Shown: positions 1 through 9,769, numbered from the stretch's first letter. The stretch is 64,000 nt of DNA from Tessaracoccus aquimaris (GCF_001997345.1 NZ_CP019606.1:1922001-1986000); one strand, 5' to 3'. Translations and numbers: made by a program. Notes: a model not told the origin generated them from the sequence alone.

Positions 1-1054
1 GCGGCCCCGTCTGGGCTCGGCTGCACCTCGAGACGCGGCTGGCGAGCCTCGCGGGGTGCCGGATCGTGGTGATCGGCGAGGACGGCGGCGGAGTGAGGAC
101 GCACGTGGTGGCCGACATCGACGACGAGGACGGCGAACTCAGATGCACCCGCTGGTTCCCCAGCAGGTCGGGACGTGGTCGGAGCAGCAGAAGACCGAGG
201 TCGTGCCCAGTGGGGCGACACTGCGGGACTGGTCGCGGGCCTTCGCCGGGCTCGATCCTGCGCTCGCCGCGGAGGTGCCGTACTACGAGTTCGACCCCAA
301 GACCCTCGAGCCGACGCGGGCCATGGACTTCCTGCCCGGGGTCACGAAGCTTGAGGTCCTCGGCTGGTTCGTGGCCGGTCTCGTCGCGCTCTGGGCAGCC
401 GTCAACCAGCCGTGGCTGCCGCCGATCGGGTACCTCCCGGCCTTGCTGCTTGGCGCTCTCGTCGGCTTCGGCGTCAGCTTCGGAGTCCGCTGGCTGATCG
501 GCAACCACGAGTCGGCCTCCGAGACCGACCCGATGACGGTGCCCCGGATCGTCGAGCGGATCGAGGAACTGCCGCCCGCGGCCGAACCGCAGCCCCCGCT
601 CGACCCGCCGGGCGACGCCGTCGCGAGGGTGAAGGAGGCCTACGGCGCACTGCTGCTCGACGTCGTCTACCGGATCGAGAGTCCCGCTCTCTTCGACGGC
701 GCCGAGCCGACGACGCGCCGGTTCGTGATCGCGCTGGCGACCTGGGACGACACCCCGCAGGACGAGCGGACCGCCGCCCAGTCGGCGGAGGTCGCGGCGG
801 CCTTCGAGTCGGCACGGGTCAACGCCGAGCACCTTGGCCTAAACCATCTCCCCATCGACAAGCGCGAAACGGGCCGCAGACTTCTGTCGGCCACCAGGAT
901 CGCGACCGACGACGACTCCCCCGCGGGCGAGCGCGACGCGGCGCGTCGACGCGTCGTCGACCTCATCGACGCACTCGCCCTCTACTACCTGCCGCGGGTC
1001 GACGCGGCCGCCCCAGGGCTGATCGGAGCGCCGCGCCAGGTGGAGGCGACCTAG
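1..1054 (+). CDS. Unrecognised membrane protein, 5' partial, frameshifted near 141-143
   Basis: I do not recognise this gene. Bases 3-140 read as good coding sequence (nearly every third base G or C) in one frame. From the ATG at 143 the coding signal moves to another frame and runs to the TAG at 1052-1054. No stop ends the upstream frame near the switch, so a one-base indel inside a single gene is the simplest reading; a separate gene starting at 143 is the alternative. The downstream part (303 aa) has two hydrophobic segments at about residues 85-125 of the part starting at 143, then a soluble Asp/Glu/Arg-rich C-terminal half. Its stop overlaps the convergent gltX stop in the tetranucleotide CTAG. 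Confidence 0.55.
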   Translation, partial: RPRLGSAAPRDAAGEPRGVPDRGDRRGRRRSEDARGGRHRRRGRRTQMHPLVPQQVGTWSEQQKTEVVPSGATLRDWSRAFAGLDPALAAEVPYYEFDPKTLEPTRAMDFLPGVTKLEVLGWFVAGLVALWAAVNQPWLPPIGYLPALLLGALVGFGVSFGVRWLIGNHESASETDPMTVPRIVERIEELPPAAEPQPPLDPPGDAVARVKEAYGALLLDVVYRIESPALFDGAEPTTRRFVIALATWDDTPQDERTAAQSAEVAAAFESARVNAEHLGLNHLPIDKRETGRRLLSATRIATDDDSPAGERDAARRRVVDLIDALALYYLPRVDAAAPGLIGAPRQVEAT

Positions 1055-2514
1055 ATCTGGGCGCGCAGCGAGCGCAACCGGGTCAGGGACGAGTCGCGGC
1101 CGAGGATCTCCATCGATTCGAACAGCGGCGGGGAGACCTTTCGCCCTGAGATCGCGATCCGGATCGGCCCGAACGCGAACTTCGGCTTGATGCCCATGCC
1201 GTCGACGATCTTCTCCCGCAGGTCTGCCTGGATGCTGGCCGCGTCGAAGTCGACGGACCCGGTGACCTCGATGGCGGCGTCGAGGATCTCGGCGGCATTG
1301 TCGGGAAGCTCGCTGACCGTGGTCGGCTCGATGACCAGGTTCGCGTCGGACTCGAGCAGGTAGTCCAGTTGCGGCAGCGCGTCCTTGAGAAGCACCAGGC
1401 GCTCCTGGATGATCGGAACGGCCTGGCGAAGCACCGCCAACTGCTCGTCGTTGGGGTCGACCCACTGCCCGGTGTCGCTGGCGAAGGCCGCGATCTGGTC
1501 GGCGAGGTCGTCGGCGCTCAGGGAACGCAGGTAGGCCCCGTTGAGCCAGTCAAGCTTCTTCAGATCGAAGATCGGGCCGACGGTGTTGACCTTCGACCAG
1601 GAGAAGTTCTCGACGAACTCCTCGAAGGTGGAGACCTCGTGCTCCTCGTCGCCGGCGTAGCCGAGCAACTGGAGGAAGTTGCGCACCGCCTCCGGCAGGT
1701 AGCCCTGCTCCTTGAACCACATCAGCCTGGCGGCCGGGTTCTTGCGCTTGGAGATCTTCGACTTGTCGGTGTTGCGCAGCAGCGGCATGTGCGCGAACGC
1801 GGGAAGCTCCCAGCCCAGCCAGCGGTACAGCAGGATGTGCTTGGGCGTCGAGGAGATCCACTCCTCGCCGCGGACCACCGTGTTGATGCCCATCAGGTGG
1901 TCGTCGACGACGACCGCGAGGTGGTAGGTCGGGAACCCGTCGGCCTTGAGGATCACCTGGTCGTCGGGGCGGGGCGCCTTGACGCTGCCGCGGATGATGT
2001 CGTCGAACTCGAGCGGGGCGTCGTCTGGAATCAGCATCCGCACCACGGGCGTCTCGGAGAAGCCGGGAAGCGCGGCGCGCTCCTCGCGAGTCTTGCCGTA
2101 GCAGAGCCGGTCGTAGCCGGTGGTCGACAGTTTCTGCCTGTTCTGCTCCTCGCGCAGTTCGGCGAGGCGCTCCGACGAGCACCAGCAGTAGTAGGCGTGG
2201 CCGTCGGCGACCAACTGCTCGACGAAGGGCCGGTAGGTCTCGAGGCGCTGCGACTGCTTGTACGGCGCGTAGGGGCCGCCCTTGGCCGGGCTCTCGTCCG
2301 GGGAGAGGCCGAGCCAGTCGAGCGAGTCGTAGATCTGCTGCTCGGAGCCCGCCACCAGCCGGTTCTGGTCGGTGTCCTCGATGCGGAGCACGAACTGGCC
2401 GCCGGTCTTGCGTGCCCAGGCCAGGTCGAACAGCGCCATGAAGGCGGTCCCGACGTGTGGGTCGCCGGTGGGCGACGGGGCGACTCGGGTGCGGGCGGGC
2501 GCGTCAGTGGTCAT
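1051..2514 (-). CDS. gltX: Glutamyl-tRNA synthetase
   Basis: Class I aminoacyl-tRNA synthetase that charges tRNA-Glu with glutamate in the cytoplasm. The 487-aa length is normal. The HIGH-type motif SPTGDPHVGT lies at residues 14-23 and the KMSKS-type motif KISKR at 253-257; the residue pattern between them (WCSSERLAELREEQ, VVRGEEWISSTPKH) is typical of bacterial GluRS. The ATG at 2514 starts just before the catalytic domain, as expected. The gene converges on the unknown membrane protein with a 4-nt stop overlap and is divergent from the DUF4112 gene. A separate GlnRS gene lies 0.6 kb away, so this enzyme may not need to be non-discriminating. Confidence 0.97.
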   Translation of the reverse strand: MTTDAPARTRVAPSPTGDPHVGTAFMALFDLAWARKTGGQFVLRIEDTDQNRLVAGSEQQIYDSLDWLGLSPDESPAKGGPYAPYKQSQRLETYRPFVEQLVADGHAYYCWCSSERLAELREEQNRQKLSTTGYDRLCYGKTREERAALPGFSETPVVRMLIPDDAPLEFDDIIRGSVKAPRPDDQVILKADGFPTYHLAVVVDDHLMGINTVVRGEEWISSTPKHILLYRWLGWELPAFAHMPLLRNTDKSKISKRKNPAARLMWFKEQGYLPEAVRNFLQLLGYAGDEEHEVSTFEEFVENFSWSKVNTVGPIFDLKKLDWLNGAYLRSLSADDLADQIAAFASDTGQWVDPNDEQLAVLRQAVPIIQERLVLLKDALPQLDYLLESDANLVIEPTTVSELPDNAAEILDAAIEVTGSVDFDAASIQADLREKIVDGMGIKPKFAFGPIRIAISGRKVSPPLFESMEILGRDSSLTRLRSLRAQI

Positions 2515-2589
2515 AGTGCCCCCAACTCTAGAGGACCGGGCAGGAAATGGCCGCCGCGCCTGGGTGCCGGGTGCGGCACACTTGGACGC

Positions 2590-3105
2590 ATGAGCACTGA
2601 CGATCCGGGCGCGCTTGAGGCGGCCCGTAGGCAGGCGGAGAAGGCGTTGGAGCCCGACCGCCCCGCCAAGGCGACCAGGATGCTCACCTACCTGCTGGAG
2701 GATCTGGTCCCGATCCCGGGAACCAAGTACCGGGTGGGGATCGACCCACTGCTCAGCCTGATCCCGTGGGCGGGCACCGCCACCGGCGCGATCTTCGGGA
2801 CGGCACTGATGTTCGACGCCGTCCGGTTGAAGATGCCTCTCTCCGTGCTCGCCCGGATGTTCCTGAACTGGATCATCGACTGGCTCGTCGGCCTGATCCC
2901 CTACGCGGGGGCCTTGCTCGACTTCGCTTGGCGCTCGAACAACAAGAACCTCAAACTGCTCAACCGCACGATCGCCGACCGCGGTCAGGTGAGGGACGCG
3001 TCGGTGGGCTACTGGATCGCCGTCGCGGGAATCATCGTGGCGATGTTCGCGCTGATCCTGCTGGTGCCGATCGTGCTCATCACGCTACTGGTGACCCGGG
3101 GTTGA
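2590..3105 (+). CDS. DUF4112 family membrane protein
   Basis: A 171-aa protein with the DUF4112 signature: a conserved block TRMLTYLLEDLVPIPGTKYR followed by GIDPLLSLIPWAG, then paired hydrophobic segments around residues 60-80 and 95-115 and a strong C-terminal membrane span (residues about 145-168). The function of the family is unknown. The ATG at 2590 precedes a short charged N-terminus. It lies between divergent gltX and the co-directional glnS, 29 bp upstream of the latter. Confidence 0.85.
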   Translation: MSTDDPGALEAARRQAEKALEPDRPAKATRMLTYLLEDLVPIPGTKYRVGIDPLLSLIPWAGTATGAIFGTALMFDAVRLKMPLSVLARMFLNWIIDWLVGLIPYAGALLDFAWRSNNKNLKLLNRTIADRGQVRDASVGYWIAVAGIIVAMFALILLVPIVLITLLVTRG

Positions 3106-3134
3106 CGCCTGCCGCGACCGGCTAACATGTCGCC

Positions 3135-4813
3135 ATGACCGATCCCGCCATGCCCTCCAACTTCATTTACGATGCCGTCTCAGACGACATCGAGCAGGGT
3201 GTGCGCGGCGGGCGGGTCCAGACGCGGTTTCCACCCGAGCCGAACGGCTTCCTGCACATCGGCCACGCCAAGGCAATCGTCGTCGACTTCGGCGTCGCCG
3301 ACGACTTCGGCGGCAGCTGCGTGCTGCGCCTCGACGACACCAACCCCGAGACGGAGGACGTGTCGTTCGTCGAGTCGATCATGTCCGACATCCGCTGGCT
3401 CGGCTACGAGCCGGCCGACGAGCGGTTCGCGTCTGACTACTTCGAACAGCTCTACGCGTGGGCCGAGCAGCTCATCGAGGCCGGGCTCGCCTATGTCGAC
3501 GACCAGACCGGCGAGGAGATCTCCGCCGGCCGCGGCGGCTTCGGCAAGCCGGGCACCAACTCCCCCTACCGCGACCGCTCGCCCGAGGAGAACCTCGACC
3601 TGTTCCGCAGGATGAGGGCCGAAGAGTTCCCGGACGGCAGCAAGGTGCTGCGCGCCAAGATCGACATGTCGCACGAGAACATGCAGTTGCGCGACCCGAT
3701 CATGTACCGGATCCGCCACTCGCACCACCACCGCACGGCCAACGACTGGGTCATCTACCCGACCTACGACTGGGCGCACGGCCAGTCCGACGCCATCGAG
3801 GGCGTCACGCACTCGATCTGCACGCTGGAGTTCGAGTCGCACCGCCCGCTGTACGACTGGTTCCTTGAGCAGTTGAAGGTGGTCGATCCCCCGCGCCAGT
3901 ACGAGTTCGCCCGGCTGGAGCTGACCTACACCGTCACCTCGAAGCGGCGGCTCGCCAAGCTCGTCAACGACGGCGTCGTCGACGGTTGGGACGACGCCCG
4001 GATGCCGACGCTGCGCGGCCTGCGGCGCCGCGGCTACCCGGCGAGCGCGATCCGCGCGTTCTGCCGCGAGGTCGGCACCACGCGCACCAACTCGCGCCAG
4101 TCGATCGAGTATCTCGAGAGCTACGTGCGGCGCGACCTGAACGCGTCTGCCCAGCGCCGGATGGCGGTGCTGCGGCCCCTGAAGCTGCGCCTGACGAACT
4201 GGCCTACCGACGCCGCGGGCAAGCCCGTCGTCGAGCACTTCGAGATCACCAACAACCCGGAGCGGCCGGAGGACGGCACCCGGATGGTGGCGTTCTCGGG
4301 CGAACTGTGGATCGAGCAGGACGACTTCCAGGAGGTTCCGCCCCGAAGTACTTCCGCCTCTCCCCCGGCCGCGAGGTGCGGCTGCGCGGCGCCTACTTCG
4401 TGACGGCGACCGAGGCTGTCAAGGACGACGAGGGCAACGTCGTCGAGGTGCTCGCGACCTACGATCCCGAGACAAAGGGCGGAAACGCGCCCGACGGTCG
4501 AAGGGTGAAGTCGACCATGCACTGGGTCTCGGCCCCGCACGCCGAGGAGGCCACGGTCGCGCTCTACGACCGGCTCTTCACTGCGGAGGCACCCGGCGAA
4601 CGCACCGGTGAGGCGCTCGACGACCTGAACCCCGACTCCCGCGAACTGCTCGACGGCGTCAAGGTCGAGTCGGCGCTGACCGGCGCGGCACCGGGTGAGG
4701 TCGTCCAATTCGAGCGGCTCGGCTACTTCGCTGCCGACCCGGACACCACGATGCACTTCCACCGCACGGTGGGGCTCCGCGACGAGTGGGCCTCGATCCA
4801 GAAGCGCGGCTGA
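3135..4813 (+). CDS. glnS: Glutaminyl-tRNA synthetase (frameshift at CCCC 4341-4344)
   Basis: Charges tRNA-Gln directly. The N-terminal motif PPEPNGFLHIGHAKA is the GlnRS version of HIGH (GluRS has SPTG), and TVTSKRRLAKLV is the KMSKS loop. The C-terminal beta-barrel anticodon-binding region (KYFRLSPGREVRLRGAYFV onward to WASIQKRG) is in another frame. Adding one C to the run at 4341-4344 restores VPPPKYFRL and gives about 559 aa, the usual GlnRS length. The break is probably a sequencing error. GlnRS is uncommon in actinobacteria, most of which make Gln-tRNA with GatCAB, so the gene was probably acquired in the lineage. Confidence 0.93.
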
Positions 4814-4822
4814 GCGGCCCCC

Positions 4823-5488
4823 TTACCCGTCGGCCTGGCGCCGCGCGAGGGTGAGGTGGACGACCCCGCTCGGGGAGCCGACCGCCTCGATCGTGAAGCG
4901 TTCCTCCAGGCCCTCGAGCCCGTCCCACAACCGCTCCCCGCGTCCAAGCAGGATCGGCACGACGACGAGGTGCAACTCGTCGATCAGGTCGGCGACCAGG
5001 AACTCGCGCACCGTCGTGGTGCCTCCACCGATCCGGATGTCGCGTCCGTCCCCCAGCGTGCGTGCCTTGGCGATCGCGTCCTGCGGGGTGGCGTCCAGGA
5101 AGTAGAACGTCGTGCCGCCGGCCATCGGCTCGGGGGGTCGCACGTGGTGGGTCAGCACGATCACCGGCGTGTGGAACGGCGGATCCTCGCCCCACCAGCC
5201 CTTCCAGTCGTGGTCGGTCCACGGGCCGCGCTGCGGGCCGAACTTGTTGCGCCCCATGATCTCGACGCCGATGCCCTCGGCCCACTGCCCCGCGAAGGCC
5301 TCGTCGACGCCGACCGTGCCGGCGTCGGAGCCGTGGAAGCCCATCCGTTGAAAGGTGCGGGTCGGCAGCGCCCACTGCATCAGCCGGTGCCCGGCGTGCC
5401 CGAACGGTTCCTCGAGCCGCTGCCCCTCCCCGACGCCGAAGCCGTCGAGCGAGATGGAGAAGTTGTGTACCCGTACGCGTCCAGCCAT
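4823..5488 (-). CDS. RibD C-terminal / dihydrofolate-reductase-like protein
   Basis: A 221-aa protein of the RibD_C/DHFR-like reductase superfamily, often annotated 'dihydrofolate reductase family protein'. Visible are the N-terminal strand VRVHNFSISLDGFGVG, the central EIMGRNKFGP (nucleotide-binding helix start), and the C-terminal RIGGGTTTVREFLVADLIDEL followed by HLVVVPILLGRGERLW. Its substrate is unknown; members are NADPH-dependent reductases that rarely replace FolA. The ATG at 5488 is chosen because the first strand begins directly after it. It converges on glnS with a 9-bp gap and follows the fucosidase gene, from which a strong hairpin separates it. Confidence 0.85.
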   Translation of the reverse strand: MAGRVRVHNFSISLDGFGVGEGQRLEEPFGHAGHRLMQWALPTRTFQRMGFHGSDAGTVGVDEAFAGQWAEGIGVEIMGRNKFGPQRGPWTDHDWKGWWGEDPPFHTPVIVLTHHVRPPEPMAGGTTFYFLDATPQDAIAKARTLGDGRDIRIGGGTTTVREFLVADLIDELHLVVVPILLGRGERLWDGLEGLEERFTIEAVGSPSGVVHLTLARRQADG

Positions 5489-5579
5489 GGCCGATCCTCC
5501 CTCGCGATTCCTGGAGACAGCACAGCACAGGGGGCCCGCCCCGCGCGGCCGTTCGGAGATCCACGGTGCCGGGACACGA

Positions 5580-5614
5580 CCGTGCCCCCGCCGCGGGCAG
5601 CGACGGGGGCACGG
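5580..5614 (-). terminator. Hairpin after the fucosidase gene
   Basis: An 11-bp perfect stem, CCGTGCCCCCG paired with CGGGGGCACGG, with a 13-base loop, 15 bp past the fucosidase stop. No clear T-run follows, as is common in high-GC actinobacteria. Confidence 0.6.
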
Positions 5615-5628
5615 ATGGTGTTCGAGGC

Positions 5629-8600
5629 TCAGCCCGCGACGCGGATCGTGAACGTGGCCGTTGCGGCTGCGCCTGCCGCGTTGGTGACGGTCACGACGAC
5701 GTCGAAGGTGCCGGTGACGCTCGGCTTGCCGGTGATCACGCCCGAGCGCGGGTGCATCGACAGGCCTGCAGGCAGTCCGGTCGCGGCGTGCTCCAGCGGC
5801 CGCGGCTGACCGGAGGCCTTGACCTTCAGGCTGAACGGCCTCCCCTTGTTCGCGACCTGGTCGGCGACCGGCGAGATGACCGGCCCCTCCCCGCTGACCT
5901 GGGCCGTCACCGCGAGCGTGAACTCGGCGGTGCTCGCCGCGCCCAGCGCGTCGGTCACCGTCACGGCGATCCGATGCTCCCCGACCGCCTGGCTCACGCC
6001 CGCGATCTCGCCGGTGGCGGCGTCGATCGTGACTCCCTCCGGCAGGCCGGTGGCGGCGTACCCGAGGGGCCCGTCCGGGTCGCTCGCCCGCACGGCGAGG
6101 GCCACCGGTGTGCCCTCGACGAAGGTCGCGTCGGGGATGGCCTCGACGACGGGTGCCTCGTTGGCGGTGATCCGCAGGAACGCCTCGACGTGGTCGCCAC
6201 CGCGGCCCTCGAACCATTCGGTGGCGGGTCGGCCGCCGATGGTGGGCAGGTCGAAGCCGTCATAGGTGTCGACGACGACCGGGTTGTCCGCGGTGCCGTA
6301 GGCCCACAGGCTCGCCGTCGACGCCTCGCATGCCGTACCCGACTTGACGTGCAGGTCGGCACCCGGCGCCAGGTCGAGCTGACGGAGTTGCTCGAGGGAG
6401 TTGATCGGACGGTCCTTGGTGCCCGACCCTGCGGTTGGGGCGGAGCAGTCGATCCAGAGTTCGGTCGGCTTGCCCGGGTCGGTTGCCGCCTGCCGGTACA
6501 GCGACCAGTCAGCGATGGCGTACTGGCCGCGGGCGGAGGTGACGGTGATCCGCCACTGCTGCGCGGTGACGGGGTTCGCCAGCTTGACGATCCGGCTGAC
6601 GCCGATCGTGGTGCCGGTCGCCGCCTGCACCCAGGTGTCTCCGTTGAGGTACTCCACCGTGAAGGAGCGCACCTGCTGGCCGTGGTCGAGGGTGTCCTCG
6701 GCGAGGCTCATCCGCGAGACGGTGCTCGGCTGCCCAAGGTCGACGGTGATCGGCGTGCGGTCCTCGCCGGTCTCCGACAGCCAGGAGCTGCGCAGGTTGC
6801 CGTCGGTGACGGCGGACGCGTCGGCCTGGCCCGCGGTGGCGCTCGCCCCGAGGGCCGCGTTGTCCCCGTACGCCTGGCGGCGGAGGCTCGAGAAGCTCTC
6901 CAGCGCGGCGACCGAGGACGGGGCGAAGCTGCCTGCCGTCGTCGGCGGGACGTTGAGCAGCATCACTGCGCTCTGGCCGACGGTGCGGTCCCAGTGCGAG
7001 TTCAGCAGCGCGGCACCGCTCTTGGGGCTGTCGCCGGGATGCGCGAACCAGCCGCCGGTGAGCTTCATGTCGGCCTCGGCGGGCCACCAGTGCAGCGCGT
7101 TGGCACCGCCGGACTTGACGGCGTTGATCACCCACGCGTCGTCGGCGGCCTTCGGCATCGCGGGAAGCACGCCACCGATCTTGTCGCCGATGGTGGTCAT
7201 CTTGATCGGGACGGCGCCCCATTCTGCGTCGCGGGCGTAGCCCGCCTCGTTGCCGACCCAGCGGACGTCAGGTCCGCCGACGGCGATCTGGGCGCCCGGC
7301 TGCAGCTTGTGGATCAGGTCGTAGTAGGCGACGTAGTCGAACTTCTCGGAGCCGGAGGTGTTGCCGCCAGCGCCGTCGAACCAGACCTCGTCGATCTCGC
7401 CGTACTCGGTGAGCACCTCGTAGAGCTGGTTGAGGAAGTACTGGCCGTAGTCGGTGGCCTCGTACTCGAACGTCGGCAGGTCCTTGCCCGCCCGGTCGTC
7501 GCCCTCGACGAGGGTCGGGATGGTACGCATCGACTTCGGCGAGCCGTTGGCGAAGATGCCAGCATGCTCGGCCCACGAGTCGGCCGGGGACAGGTAGACG
7601 CCGACCTTCAGGCCGTACTTCTTCGCGGCCTTTGCGTAGTCGGCCATGATGTCGCCCTCGCCGTCGAGCCATGGAGTGTTGGCGACGGTGAAGGAGGAGT
7701 AGCGCGAGGGCCAGAGCTGGAAGCCGTCGTGGTGCTTCAGGGTGAGGATTCCCATCTTGAAGCCCTCGTCGCGCAGGGTCTTGGCCCAGGCGTCGACGTC
7801 GACGGTGCCTGTCGGGTTGAAGCGGCTGGGGTCTTCCTTGCCGTTGCCCCACTCCTGGTTGTAGAAGGTGTTGATGCCGAAGTGCATGAAGCCGGTGAGC
7901 TGCAGTTCCTGCCAGTCGAGCTGGCCCTCGGTGGGTCGCACGGCGCTTGCCTTCTTGATGATGTTGTCGTCGCAGTCGGTGCGGCTGACCGGCACGTAGT
8001 TGCCGGGCACGACCTCGACGGGATCGCAGGAGACCGGCGGCTTGAGGCTCTGGAAGGTGAAGGCGGCGTCCTTGAACTCGCCGTTGAGCAGCGCGAAGCG
8101 GGCGCGGTCGATCGAACCCTTGAAGCCGCGGGTCTGCGCCCCGGGGTTGGCCTCGTTGCCGAAGGCCACCACGCCGCGGCTGGCGGACTGCCTGCTGAGC
8201 AGTGCGCCCTTCAGCTCGGGTTGGGCGTATCCGTCGACCCAGAGCAGCACGCGGGCTCCCCCTGCGGCCTCCGGGATGTAGGCGACGGAGACGACGTGCT
8301 TCTCGCCCGCCGTCAACTCGCCTGCTGCGGCGCGGTACTCGACCCACTTGCCGTTGTTACCGGAGTAGCCGTACTGCAGGGCGCCTCCGCTGAAGCGGAC
8401 GTAGAAGTTGCCTCCGACGCCGATCAGGGTGCCGAGTTCGGACTGGGCGCCGGTCGGCGTGAACTCCGCCTCCGCGACGAAGCCCGCGGCGATGTCCTGG
8501 TCGGGCATCGGGTTGCTGGTGGGCGTGAACGTCAGGGCCTGTCCGCCGCCCGTGAGGGTCAGCGCGGAGCCTGCCACGGTCGCACCGCCGAGCGCCTTGA

Positions 8601-9435
8601 CCGATCCCGCGGCGAGTTCGCCCGCGGCCGGGGTGTAGGCGCCCGCGTCGACGGAGCCGTCGAAGCCGAGCAGCATTGTCTCGGTCGCGGCGGGTCGGGG
8701 CTGCAGTTCGAACCGGTCGCCAGTACCGTCGGTGGCGTTGACGCGCACCTGGTGGATCGCGCCGACGAAGCCGCGGTTGCCGCCGGCCGGGTTGACCTCG
8801 TTGCCGAAGCCGAAGGCCTTGGAAAGCCCGGTCGACACGTTCGCGGGACTGGTTCCGGTCACGGCGGGCAGCGCCTCGCCGTCGAGCGAGAGGTCGACGG
8901 TGACGCCCGCGTCGGTTGCGCGGTAATGCAGCGACAGGGCGTGCTCCTTGTCGAGCGCGGGGAGCGCTGCCTCCTTGAAGGAGTCGACCCACTTGCCCGT
9001 GGCGTTGCTGGAGTAGCCGTACCGGAGCTTGCCGTTCTGGGCGCGGACGAACACGTTGCCGCCAGCGGACAGGTAGGTGCTGAGCTCGGGTGCGGCCGTC
9101 GCGGTGAAGCGGGACTCCATCACATAGCTCTGGCTGCCTGCCGCCAGGTCAAGGTCGGCGGCGTCGAACCGCAGGCCTTGGGTGCCTCCGGCGAGGCGGA
9201 CGCCTTCGGGCACCTGCTCCTCCCCTCCGGCGATCCGGTGCAGCACGCCGCGCTGGGCCTCGTCGCCCTGGGTCGTGTACTGCGTGGTGCCGACGAGCGA
9301 GCCGCCGAAGGACACGTCGAGGGCGTCTGTGGGGCTCGCAAAGGCACTGCCGGCTCCTGCTCCGGCGGTCAGGGTGAGCGCTAGAGCGCCCGCAGCCAGT
9401 GCGCGAATGCTCGCGCGGGGTTGTTGTCGTCGCAT
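5629..9435 (-). CDS. Secreted multidomain alpha-L-fucosidase (GH29)
   Basis: A 1268-aa exported glycosidase. The signal peptide (residues 1-33) ends at AGSAFA. It is followed by two LamG/concanavalin-like domains (about 40-245 and 255-455), which share the motif GFGNEVNP/AFGNEANP, then the GH29 catalytic domain (about 500-830). KHHDGF and VWFDG mark that domain; the Asp of WFDG at 687 is the expected nucleophile. A F5/8 type C (galactose-binding) domain lies at about 855-983. Next comes a piece resembling the start of a parallel beta-helix domain (about 990-1090), then two Ig-like putative domains. No sortase signal is present. The ATG at 9435 has GGGAG just upstream; a GTG at 9477 would spoil the signal peptide. 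A LacI-type palindrome lies 47 bp upstream. Confidence 0.9.
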   Translation of the reverse strand: MRRQQPRASIRALAAGALALTLTAGAGAGSAFASPTDALDVSFGGSLVGTTQYTTQGDEAQRGVLHRIAGGEEQVPEGVRLAGGTQGLRFDAADLDLAAGSQSYVMESRFTATAAPELSTYLSAGGNVFVRAQNGKLRYGYSSNATGKWVDSFKEAALPALDKEHALSLHYRATDAGVTVDLSLDGEALPAVTGTSPANVSTGLSKAFGFGNEVNPAGGNRGFVGAIHQVRVNATDGTGDRFELQPRPAATETMLLGFDGSVDAGAYTPAAGELAAGSVKALGGATVAGSALTLTGGGQALTFTPTSNPMPDQDIAAGFVAEAEFTPTGAQSELGTLIGVGGNFYVRFSGGALQYGYSGNNGKWVEYRAAAGELTAGEKHVVSVAYIPEAAGGARVLLWVDGYAQPELKGALLSRQSASRGVVAFGNEANPGAQTRGFKGSIDRARFALLNGEFKDAAFTFQSLKPPVSCDPVEVVPGNYVPVSRTDCDDNIIKKASAVRPTEGQLDWQELQLTGFMHFGINTFYNQEWGNGKEDPSRFNPTGTVDVDAWAKTLRDEGFKMGILTLKHHDGFQLWPSRYSSFTVANTPWLDGEGDIMADYAKAAKKYGLKVGVYLSPADSWAEHAGIFANGSPKSMRTIPTLVEGDDRAGKDLPTFEYEATDYGQYFLNQLYEVLTEYGEIDEVWFDGAGGNTSGSEKFDYVAYYDLIHKLQPGAQIAVGGPDVRWVGNEAGYARDAEWGAVPIKMTTIGDKIGGVLPAMPKAADDAWVINAVKSGGANALHWWPAEADMKLTGGWFAHPGDSPKSGAALLNSHWDRTVGQSAVMLLNVPPTTAGSFAPSSVAALESFSSLRRQAYGDNAALGASATAGQADASAVTDGNLRSSWLSETGEDRTPITVDLGQPSTVSRMSLAEDTLDHGQQVRSFTVEYLNGDTWVQAATGTTIGVSRIVKLANPVTAQQWRITVTSARGQYAIADWSLYRQAATDPGKPTELWIDCSAPTAGSGTKDRPINSLEQLRQLDLAPGADLHVKSGTACEASTASLWAYGTADNPVVVDTYDGFDLPTIGGRPATEWFEGRGGDHVEAFLRITANEAPVVEAIPDATFVEGTPVALAVRASDPDGPLGYAATGLPEGVTIDAATGEIAGVSQAVGEHRIAVTVTDALGAASTAEFTLAVTAQVSGEGPVISPVADQVANKGRPFSLKVKASGQPRPLEHAATGLPAGLSMHPRSGVITGKPSVTGTFDVVVTVTNAAGAAATATFTIRVAG

Positions 9436-9481
9436 GGGACTCCCATCGGGATCTGCATTGATCGGGACGGGGATCACCCTA

Positions 9482-9495
9482 TGCTAGCGTTAACA
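9482..9495. promoter_or_regulatory. Probable LacI-family operator upstream of the fucosidase
   Basis: TGCTAGCGTTAACA is a near-palindrome (TG.TA....TA.CA) with a central CG, the form typical of LacI/GalR operators. It lies about 50 bp before the fucosidase start, where a repressor would block transcription. The regulator is unknown; no lacI gene is adjacent. Confidence 0.45.
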
Positions 9496-9720
9496 TTGAA
9501 CGGGTTCGACAAAATAACCGCTCAATACGAGTGAGCGACGGCGCTCGATCGCCCAGGCGCGTTGGCCTCGCGGGGAACCCATCACAAGTCGATAACAGTT
9601 GCCCCGTCGACCGCGTCGCGGCCCCGACGCGCCACTAGTGTCGGATGCAGCCGAGTCGAGGGCAACGGCGCCCTCGCCTCGGCTTCACTCATGTCACCTC
9701 CCAGCCGGCCGCTCCCCCAG

Positions 9721-9769
9721 TTGGTTGAGCCATGAGGGTGCCCGCCAGGGGACCGCATCGGTCGAAACC
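9721..9769 (-). repeat. Dispersed palindromic repeat, copy 1
   Basis: Minus strand reads GGTTTCGACCGAT, then a variable stem, then CATGGCTCAACCAA. The same flanks occur at 40855-40904, 40953-41003 and 63577-63627. The inner part differs from the other copies, so this copy is the most diverged. Confidence 0.75.

Noticed and set aside
5566..9384. A 1272-aa open frame on the plus strand
   Set aside because: It is the antisense shadow of the fucosidase gene, with no start signal or domain.
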